A stretch of 10,110 nucleotides of DNA from Deltaproteobacteria bacterium (lineage in GTDB: Bacteria; Desulfobacterota; DSM-4660; Desulfatiglandales; HGW-15): NCBI GenBank assembly GCA_024641835.1, contig JAHECH010000098.1, forward strand, positions 1 to 10,110, read 5' to 3'. Positions 4,698-10,110 of this stretch are shown one piece after another. Every line of letters begins with the position of its first letter. Position 1 is the stretch's first letter. A program made the position numbers and the translations under genes. The notes under the pieces are model-generated. The model had not been told where the DNA came from, ran no database searches, and saw only the letters and a list, made by a program, of their open reading frames with translations.

Positions 4698-6188
4698 GTG
4701 TTTTCTGTGAATATGGGATTCATCATAGATAAGAAGGCTGAGATCCATCCGGAGCGAATCGCTCTAACGGACACCGTCAAAAGAAAGTCATACACGTACC
4801 TTGACTTAAAGGTGAGATCCGACAATTGCGCTGACTTCCTTACAAATAAAAGAGTGCAAAGAGGGGCCGCGGTTTCGATTCTTGCGGGCAACAGAGTCGA
4901 GAGCTTCGATATCATGCTCGCGTGTGCAAAGCTAGGATGTGTTTTTGTGCCGATCAATTTCCGGTTGTCGGCCAAAGAGGTGAACCAGATCGTTATGAAC
5001 GCCCAGTCCCCTCTGGTCTTCTACGATGCTGCATTCCGGGAAAGATCTCAGGAAATAGATCTCCATCAGGTCCAGCTCGTTGATCTGGAGAAAGTTAACT
5101 TTGAGGGACCGAAGGCTTCCGAAAAACGGCGCTGGGACTATGGAGAAGCTGACGATCCTTTTGTACTGATATATACGAGTGGAACCTCCGGTGAGCCGAA
5201 AGGGACGATTCAGACACACTCGAATGCGTTCTTCAAGTCGGTCGACAGCATTATCGACTGGGGAATGACCTACAAGGATGTCATCCTCGTCACTGCACCA
5301 TTATTTCATGTGGCCGGTTTGAATGCTCTCACGCTTTCAGGGCTGCACTTGGGCGCACGGGTCGTGCTTCAGAATCGTTTCGAGACCGAGGAAACCCTTC
5401 AAATAATCGAGGAAGAGGGTGTAAGCTGCTTTGCCGTAGTGCCTACAGCCTTGAGGATGATGGCCAACGCTCCCAGCTTTGCAAAACGAGAACTCAAATC
5501 TCTCCGATTCGTGCCAGTGGGAGGCGAACCTCTCGAGGCTGCCCTTCAAGAAACCTACCTGAAGAAAGGAACGGAAGTCCTCAATGTGTTTGGATTGAGC
5601 GAGACAACCGATGGTGCGATTTACCAGAGACCGGGCACCAACCTCTTAAACAGCTCTGTGGGCAAACCCGCAACGCATGTCCGGATAAAACTGGTAGGGC
5701 CCGACTCCCAAGAGGTGGGGGAAGGGGAGGCAGGAGAAGTGATGGTGGGAGGATCGACGGTTTCTCCAGGGTACTGGCGAAATCCTCAAAAGACCAAGGA
5801 GACATTTGCGGCGGGGTGGGTTCATACGGGTGATCTCGCTTACCGCGATAAAGAAGGTTTCTACTACATGATGGGTAGAGGGGATGAGATGATTAAGTCG
5901 GGTGCGGAGAAAGTTTCCCCTGGTGAAATCGAAAAAGTGATCAGCTCTTTGCCCGCAGTTGCAGATGTGGTTGTCATCGGCATTCCTGACTCAAAATGGG
6001 GCCAAGTCGCTAAGGCTATCATAGCGACAAAGAAGGGGATGAAAATAAGCGAAGAAGAGGTCATCGCAGTCTGTAAAAGAGAATTGGCCGGCTACAAGAA
6101 GCCCAAGAGCATTGTTTTCGTCGATGACTTACCCAAAACAGGGTCGGGGAAGATCGATCGGTCCCTGGTCAAGAAGATGTATGCCTGA
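4698..6188 (+). CDS. Acyl-CoA ligase (AMP-binding, adenylate-forming family)
   Basis: The 496-residue enzyme should activate a carboxylic acid to its CoA thioester via an acyl-AMP. AGGAGG (4686-4691) abuts an ATG at 4692 but lies 6 nt before GTG 4698, so I prefer GTG 4698; ATG 4692 would add two residues. Numbered from 4692, the core motifs are YTSGTSGEPKGTIQTH (161-176, phosphate loop), the aromatic-box region NVFGLSETT (298-306), HTGDLAY (378-384), GRGDEMIKSGAEKVSPGEIE (395-414, hinge and CoA-binding loop, where most members read GG.N) and PKTGSGKID (481-489) with catalytic Lys487. The length fits medium-chain, aromatic and hydroxycinnamate ligases (about 500 residues). Context with HCHL-like genes, a dehydrogenase and a TRAP importer suggests it starts catabolism of the imported acid. 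I cannot choose between fatty, aromatic and phenylpropanoid acids from motifs alone. Confidence 0.93.
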   Translation: MFSVNMGFIIDKKAEIHPERIALTDTVKRKSYTYLDLKVRSDNCADFLTNKRVQRGAAVSILAGNRVESFDIMLACAKLGCVFVPINFRLSAKEVNQIVMNAQSPLVFYDAAFRERSQEIDLHQVQLVDLEKVNFEGPKASEKRRWDYGEADDPFVLIYTSGTSGEPKGTIQTHSNAFFKSVDSIIDWGMTYKDVILVTAPLFHVAGLNALTLSGLHLGARVVLQNRFETEETLQIIEEEGVSCFAVVPTALRMMANAPSFAKRELKSLRFVPVGGEPLEAALQETYLKKGTEVLNVFGLSETTDGAIYQRPGTNLLNSSVGKPATHVRIKLVGPDSQEVGEGEAGEVMVGGSTVSPGYWRNPQKTKETFAAGWVHTGDLAYRDKEGFYYMMGRGDEMIKSGAEKVSPGEIEKVISSLPAVADVVVIGIPDSKWGQVAKAIIATKKGMKISEEEVIAVCKRELAGYKKPKSIVFVDDLPKTGSGKIDRSLVKKMYA

Positions 6189-6428
6189 TGATCGATGGCT
6201 TTTCCGTTGAAAGAAAATGACACACTCTGTCGCAACCCATGATGCAGAAGTTTCAAAGAAAGATAACCTCCATCAGGAGCTTGGCTACGCTGAAGCAGAG
6301 TCAACTTTCCGGGGTCTAATGCCATGCCAAAAGCAAGGCATAAGCATAAGGTTGGAGCATCTGTTGCGTTATTGGGCGGACGTATTGATCATTCTGAACT
6401 TAACCCATTTGATGGCAGGAGGTGGAAA
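6189..6428 (+). other. 240-bp gap between ligase and TRAP genes
   Basis: It holds a small open frame at 6217-6432 (71 codons) whose TGA overlaps the dctP ATG (ATGA), but it has only a weak ribosome site (GAAAG) and no recognisable domain. A small hairpin ATGCC/GGCAT (6324-6328 and 6337-6341) is present. TTGGCTACGCTGAAGCA (6281-6297) has the GG-N10-GC spacing of sigma-54 but a poor -12 box. I see no clear promoter or terminator, so the TRAP genes may be read from the upstream promoter. Confidence 0.4.
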
Positions 6429-7451
6429 ATGAGGCGATTGGTCTATGTTCTGGTAGTGGCGTTTTCTTGGGTTCTGGCTGTTCCTTGTTTTGGCCAGGGG
6501 ATGAAACTGCACATTGCTCACTGGAACGTTCCAAAAGATCCAAACACGAAGGTTTTGCAGACAATAGCTAAGGAAATTGAGGACGCATCGGGGGGCACGA
6601 TCAAGTCAGAAATATCATGGCAGGCGCTCGGAAAACCTGGTGACTATTACGATGCATTGGTCAATGGCTTATGCGATATTGCCCTCTTTGGGCCTACCTA
6701 TAGCCCAGGGCGCTTTCCGATCACCGAAATGATGACCCTTCCAATCCATTATCCCACGAACCGCATCACGGTGACGGCTTATTACAGGCTCTGGAAGAAA
6801 GGTTATTTGAAAAAGGAATTCGGCAAGTTTATTCCGATAGCTGTAGGGAACAATGCTTCCTTCCTGTTCATGTGGCGCAATAAACCGGTCGATACAATCG
6901 CTGAACTAAAAGGAAAGAAGGTGAGCGCCCCATATACGATTCACACCAAGATGGTAGAGAGAGCTGGAGCAATTCCCGTGAGCATGCCGGTCACTGAGAT
7001 TTATTCGGCTCTCGAAACGGGCGTTATCGACGGATGCTGGCAGATCTGGCCCGCAATGCCGGTGTTCAGGCTACAGGAAGTCGCGAAATTTGCAACAGAT
7101 GTTTCCATGAGTTGCGGACCCTACGTGATAGGCGTAAACAAGACAACGTACAAAAAACTTCCTGAAAAGGTCCGAAACGTCCTCAACGAAAACAACGAGA
7201 AATACTCCATGATGATGGCTGACGCATTTCAGGGTTTCAATGACCTTGGCAAGAAGATGTTTCTGGACGCCGGAGGAAAGCTGAGCAATTTTCCTCCAGA
7301 GGATATCGACAAATTGAATCAATCTTTCAAGCCGATCTTTGCCGAATGGGAAAAAGCTGCAAAAGGGCGCGGTTTGCCGGCCGAAAAAGCCCTTGACGAA
7401 CTCTATAACACCCTTGTCGATCTGGGCGTAAAGAAGCCCTTTGCCAGGTAG
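6429..7451 (+). CDS. dctP: TRAP transporter periplasmic substrate-binding protein, DctP type
   Basis: The 340-residue extracytoplasmic solute receptor captures a substrate in the periplasm and delivers it to the DctQM membrane pair, driven by an ion gradient. ATG 6429 follows AGGAGGT (6417-6423) at 5 nt. The frame is open back to 6324, but only this start gives a signal peptide: MRRLVYVLVVAFSWVLAVPC, with cleavage probably near residues 22-24. No valid lipobox is present. Family marks are DIALFGPTYSPGRFPITEMM (83-102), AELKGKK (158-164) and the dimer/fold motif EIYSALETGVIDG (190-202). The strand that in most DctP proteins reads KIRVP, whose Arg binds the substrate carboxylate, reads KVSAP here (164-168), with Ser166 at the Arg position. 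So the ligand may be bound differently, or another Arg may serve. The gene is followed after 5 nt by dctQ. The ligand is presumably the acid activated by the upstream ligase (inference). Confidence 0.93.
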   Translation: MRRLVYVLVVAFSWVLAVPCFGQGMKLHIAHWNVPKDPNTKVLQTIAKEIEDASGGTIKSEISWQALGKPGDYYDALVNGLCDIALFGPTYSPGRFPITEMMTLPIHYPTNRITVTAYYRLWKKGYLKKEFGKFIPIAVGNNASFLFMWRNKPVDTIAELKGKKVSAPYTIHTKMVERAGAIPVSMPVTEIYSALETGVIDGCWQIWPAMPVFRLQEVAKFATDVSMSCGPYVIGVNKTTYKKLPEKVRNVLNENNEKYSMMMADAFQGFNDLGKKMFLDAGGKLSNFPPEDIDKLNQSFKPIFAEWEKAAKGRGLPAEKALDELYNTLVDLGVKKPFAR

Positions 7452-7456
7452 AAGAG

Positions 7457-7963
7457 ATGAAAAATGCCTATTCGAAGGCAGTTGAGATCATCAACAAAAG
7501 CCTCTGTTTCCTTAGCGCAGTCATGCTCATGATGTTGATGCTCATAGGAGCAATCGACGTGGTGGCGAGGTACCTGCTGGCAAGCCCCATCAAGGGTTGC
7601 CTGGGCATGAGCGAAGTTCTCCTGGTGGGAGTCGTTTTTTTTGCGTGGCCTTACACGCAGTCCCTTGACGGAAACGTGAAGGTTGAGATGTTCTTTATTG
7701 GTTTCCGCCCGCGGATTCAGTCTGTAGTGGGTGCCATCAGGTCTCTCATAGCATTTGGCGTTTTTAGCGTCATGGCTTGGCAGTCGGTGAACAAGGCTCT
7801 CGAGTCTATGGAATCCATGGAGATTATTGACGTCTTGAACATCCCTGCCTATCCATTTCAGTTTTTTGTAACCGCAGGCGTAAGCGTGCTTTGCCTTCAA
7901 CTCATTGTGGACTTTATCAACTTTCTCATCGCTGGCAAAGGGGGCGAGGCATGGAGCCGGTGA
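7457..7963 (+). CDS. dctQ: TRAP transporter small permease subunit, DctQ type
   Basis: The 168-residue membrane protein has four predicted helices near residues 15-40, 52-68, 88-112 and 130-158. It carries the DctQ-like segments DVVARY (34-39) at the end of helix 1 and MSEVLL (51-56) at the start of helix 2. It forms the membrane complex with DctM. The start lies 5 nt after the dctP stop, with a weak GAAGAG ribosome site, and its last 13 nt overlap dctM. This indicates translational coupling. The length is typical for the family. Confidence 0.9.
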   Translation: MKNAYSKAVEIINKSLCFLSAVMLMMLMLIGAIDVVARYLLASPIKGCLGMSEVLLVGVVFFAWPYTQSLDGNVKVEMFFIGFRPRIQSVVGAIRSLIAFGVFSVMAWQSVNKALESMESMEIIDVLNIPAYPFQFFVTAGVSVLCLQLIVDFINFLIAGKGGEAWSR

Positions 7964-9255
7964 CGGTTGGGATCATATGCCTGTGTCTTTTCTTCCTTTT
8001 CATTTACATCGGCATGCCCATTGGATTTGCCTTTATGGTAGTGGGGTTTCTGGGCTTTGGACTGGTTAGAAGTTTCGAGTCAGCCTCCTATCTCCTCGCG
8101 AGCGTCCCATATACCTGGGCGAGCAGTTATTCCATGGTTGTCATTCCACTGTTCATTCTCATGGGGCAGTTCGCTTACGAGTCCCGAATCAGCGAGGACC
8201 TATACGCCGTTGCCTACAAATGGGCAGGAAGCCGGCCGGGGGGCATTGCACTGGCGACTACTTTAGCCTGTACGCTCTTTGCTGCGTGCACGGGTTCCAG
8301 TCTCGCCTCAGCGGCGACCATGGGGACGGTGGCGATACCGGAGCTCAAGAGATTCAAATACAGTCCCCGCCTGGCAACGGGTTGCGTCGCAGCTGGAGGA
8401 ACTCTGGGCATCCTCATACCTCCGAGTGTTGTCTTCATTGTATATGGGATACTGACAGGTACTTCTATCGGGAAGCTCTTTATCGCAGGGATCATTCCAG
8501 GAGTATTGGTGAGTTTAAGCTTCTTGACACTGATCTACGTCAGATGCACTCTCAACCCGGCTCTTGGCCCTCGTGGTCCGAAAACCTCATGGTTAGAGAA
8601 GCTCAAGTCCCTGGGAGGTGTTTGGGGGATGCTGGCGCTCTTTATCGTGATTATCGGGGGACTTTACGTCGGCCTTTTCACGCCCACGGAAGCAGGAGCT
8701 GCGGGAGCCTTCGCTTCATTCATTATTGTTGTATTAAGAAAGCGACTCAAATGGGATGATTTCTCTTCTGCTATCCTCGGCACGGTAAAAACCACCGCCA
8801 TGATTTTCATGATCCTCATTGGCGCCCAGATTTTTAATGGCTTCCTGACATTAAGCGGCATTCCAGCAAAGCTCGCTTCCATGGTTGGGAATCTTCCTGT
8901 ACCCAATTACGTTACTCTCGTAGCGGTCCTCTTTATGTATGTCCCTCTCGGCATGCTCATGGACGGGCTCCCTATGATTCTCCTGACGTTGCCGACGATA
9001 TTCCCTATTGTTTCAAGCATTGGCTTCGATCCCATTTGGTTCGGCGTTCTTATTTGTATGATGTGTGAACTGGCTAATATCACACCGCCCATGGGCATGA
9101 ACCTTTATATCATCAAAGGTGTTGCGGGCGATGAAACGCCCATTCAGGAAGTGGTGATGGGAGTGCTTCCTTTTACCTTGGTTTTGATGATGTGTGTTGC
9201 GATTATATTCATATTCCCTGATATCGCATTGTACCTGCCACTGTTAATGCGCTGA
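7951..9255 (+). CDS. dctM: TRAP transporter large permease subunit, DctM type
   Basis: The 434-residue protein is the ion-coupled transport subunit, with about 11-13 hydrophobic segments across its length. ATG 7951 gives MEPVTVGIIC, runs straight into the first helix and overlaps dctQ by 13 nt. A longer in-frame reading from 7891 would overlap dctQ more and add polar residues not seen in the family. Conserved segments are CTGSSLASAATMGTVAIPE (113-131), ATGCVAAGGTLGILIPPSV (142-160), GLFTPTEAGAAGA (241-253) and ELANITPPMGMNLYIIKG (373-390). The Gly-Thr-Leu-Gly-Ile-Leu-Ile-Pro-Pro and Pro-Thr-Glu-Ala-Gly elements are diagnostic for DctM. With DctP and DctQ upstream, the transporter is complete. 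Confidence 0.95.
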   Translation: MEPVTVGIICLCLFFLFIYIGMPIGFAFMVVGFLGFGLVRSFESASYLLASVPYTWASSYSMVVIPLFILMGQFAYESRISEDLYAVAYKWAGSRPGGIALATTLACTLFAACTGSSLASAATMGTVAIPELKRFKYSPRLATGCVAAGGTLGILIPPSVVFIVYGILTGTSIGKLFIAGIIPGVLVSLSFLTLIYVRCTLNPALGPRGPKTSWLEKLKSLGGVWGMLALFIVIIGGLYVGLFTPTEAGAAGAFASFIIVVLRKRLKWDDFSSAILGTVKTTAMIFMILIGAQIFNGFLTLSGIPAKLASMVGNLPVPNYVTLVAVLFMYVPLGMLMDGLPMILLTLPTIFPIVSSIGFDPIWFGVLICMMCELANITPPMGMNLYIIKGVAGDETPIQEVVMGVLPFTLVLMMCVAIIFIFPDIALYLPLLMR

Positions 9256-9471
9256 TGGGCTATGGTTTGATTTACCCACGTGCCACAGAAGTCAAAGGGT
9301 CAGGGGAGCGATGCGCTGCCGGGGAGGCTCCAAGGAATTCAGCAGGCGGTGTTTCAGGAAGCTCACCTTATTTTGAATTTCGTTCAACGGGAGAATTCCC
9401 CTAGGTGTTTTCCATGGCCACGGATCTTTCAGAGAAGAGCGTTTTGACCTCAGCAAGGAGGAGGAAAAGAA
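9256..9471 (+). other. 216-bp gap between dctM and the secreted protein gene
   Basis: It contains a small inverted repeat AGCG-ATG-CGCT (9307-9317) and the partly symmetric GGGAGAATTCCCC near 9390. No hairpin with a T-run, no convincing sigma-54 site and no credible ORF was found. The following gene may belong to the same transcript or have its own unseen promoter. Confidence 0.4.
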
Positions 9472-10110
9472 ATGAAAGCGTTGCAATTTATCGGGTTATC
9501 CATCTGTATATGTGCTGGCCTGTTAACTCTGATTAGCAATCAAAGCTATGCCGAGGAGCCTCTGATGTTAAAGGAAGGTAGCATCATCAGGATCGTTCGG
9601 GTCGATGTGGACCCGAAGATGGAAGACGAGTTTAATCGCTGGTATAACTCTGAGCATGAGCGCCTGCTCTTGAAGGTGCCTGGCGTGATCTGGACTTACA
9701 GAGGGGTTAATTTGGGTGAAAAAGGACAGAAGTATTTTTATCTCTATGTCCATGAAAATATGAACGTCCAGAAATCAGAGCAATACAAGGCTGCGAGCCA
9801 AACCGAATGGGCGAAGGCGGTCCGGCCATCCTTGAAGAATTTCGAAGGCCTGAATTACGAAGTGATCGTGCCGGGCCCGGTTCCGACTCATTTCAACAAA
9901 GGAAATATCATCCGAACAGTGCAGGTCAACGTGGAGCCGGGTAAAGAGGTTGACTTCAACAAATGGTACAACGAGGAGCATATCCCTCTACTTAAGAAAG
10001 TGCCAGGTGTGATGGTGATCTGGCGCGGAAAGAATGTGGGCGATAAGGGTCAACAGTATCTTACCGTTTACTTCCAAGAAAATGTCCAGGTGCAGAGCAG
10101 GGACGACTAC
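9472..10110 (+). CDS. Secreted protein with tandem dimeric alpha/beta-barrel-like (EthD/ABM-type) domains (partial, runs off window)
   Basis: The frame is open for 213 codons from ATG 9472 to the window edge, after AAGGAGGAGG (9455-9464). A signal peptide is seen at residues 1-27 (hydrophobic core ICICAGLLTLI, cleavage after SYA). Then two copies of one unit follow with an exact 108-residue step: GSIIRIVRVDVDP (36-48) and GNIIRTVQVNVEP (144-156); FNRWYNSEH (54-62) and FNKWYNEEH (162-170); LKVPGV (67-72) and KKVPGV (175-180); QKYFYLYVHEN (86-96) and QQYLTVYFQEN (194-204). The WYN.EH plus VPGV pattern recalls ferredoxin-like dimeric alpha/beta-barrel proteins (EthD, ABM), usually cytoplasmic and about 100 residues; here two are fused and exported. 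A fused pair could form one barrel by itself. The function is unknown. Its position after the TRAP genes suggests a periplasmic role with the same substrate, which is only an inference. The C-terminus lies beyond the window. Confidence 0.75.
   Translation, partial: MKALQFIGLSICICAGLLTLISNQSYAEEPLMLKEGSIIRIVRVDVDPKMEDEFNRWYNSEHERLLLKVPGVIWTYRGVNLGEKGQKYFYLYVHENMNVQKSEQYKAASQTEWAKAVRPSLKNFEGLNYEVIVPGPVPTHFNKGNIIRTVQVNVEPGKEVDFNKWYNEEHIPLLKKVPGVMVIWRGKNVGDKGQQYLTVYFQENVQVQSRDDY

Noticed and set aside
6281..6297. Possible sigma-54 promoter upstream of dctP
   Set aside because: GG-N10-GC spacing is present, but the -12 box reads AAGC and the -24 box departs from consensus after TTGGC, so the match is close to chance.
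1..10110. CRISPR arrays, tRNA/rRNA genes, insertion sequences or integration sites
   Set aside because: No spaced short repeats, no cloverleaf or rRNA-like segments, no transposase motifs and no terminal repeats were seen on either strand; the only long repeat is the intragenic paralog tract.

Overview
The window looks like an accessory catabolic locus of an anaerobic or syntrophic bacterium, most likely of the Desulfobacterota (old Deltaproteobacteria). I infer this from the mid-range G+C, the strong AAGGAGG-type ribosome binding sites, the sigma-54 control, and the pairing of CoA-thioester enzymes with a TRAP transporter. No rRNA or marker gene is present, so the taxon is an inference.

Layout. 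Positions 1-930 (minus strand) hold the N-terminal 310 codons of a sigma-54-type enhancer-binding regulator of the AcoR kind (SW.RC motif, GAF, PAS). It runs off the left edge. Positions 931-1590 are a 660-bp divergent regulatory region. It contains a sigma-70-like promoter facing the regulator, a 10+10 bp inverted repeat that is a candidate activator site, a near-perfect -24/-12 sigma-54 promoter facing right (1332-1348), and a long structured leader that includes a possible 17-codon ORF. From 1591 to 9255 all genes point right: acyl-CoA dehydrogenase, two crotonase-fold (hydroxycinnamoyl-CoA hydratase/lyase-like) paralogs, an acyl-CoA ligase, and a complete TRAP transporter (DctP, DctQ, DctM). 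From 9472 to the right edge lies the start of a secreted protein built from two tandem copies of a dimeric alpha/beta-barrel-like domain.

How the genes may work together (inference). The TRAP system would import an organic acid and the ligase would activate it to its CoA thioester. The dehydrogenase would make the 2,3-enoyl-CoA, and the crotonases would hydrate and perhaps cleave it. No 3-hydroxyacyl-CoA dehydrogenase or thiolase is seen in the window. That fits a hydratase/aldolase route (aldehyde plus acetyl-CoA), as in CoA-dependent phenylpropanoid side-chain removal, better than full beta-oxidation, although the missing steps could be encoded elsewhere. The regulator probably senses the substrate or an intermediate through its GAF/PAS region and fires the sigma-54 promoter.

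Most notable points: the two crotonase genes are a clear mosaic. Their first 127 codons are about 68% identical at protein level, but the last 146 codons differ at only four residues and share 77-bp and 293-bp tracts of perfect DNA identity, which indicates gene conversion. The dehydrogenase lacks the usual C-terminal catalytic Glu and has a Glu in helix G instead. The TRAP binding protein seems to lack the family's substrate-binding Arg. Two real genes at the window edges (1-930 minus, 9472-10110 plus) are partial.
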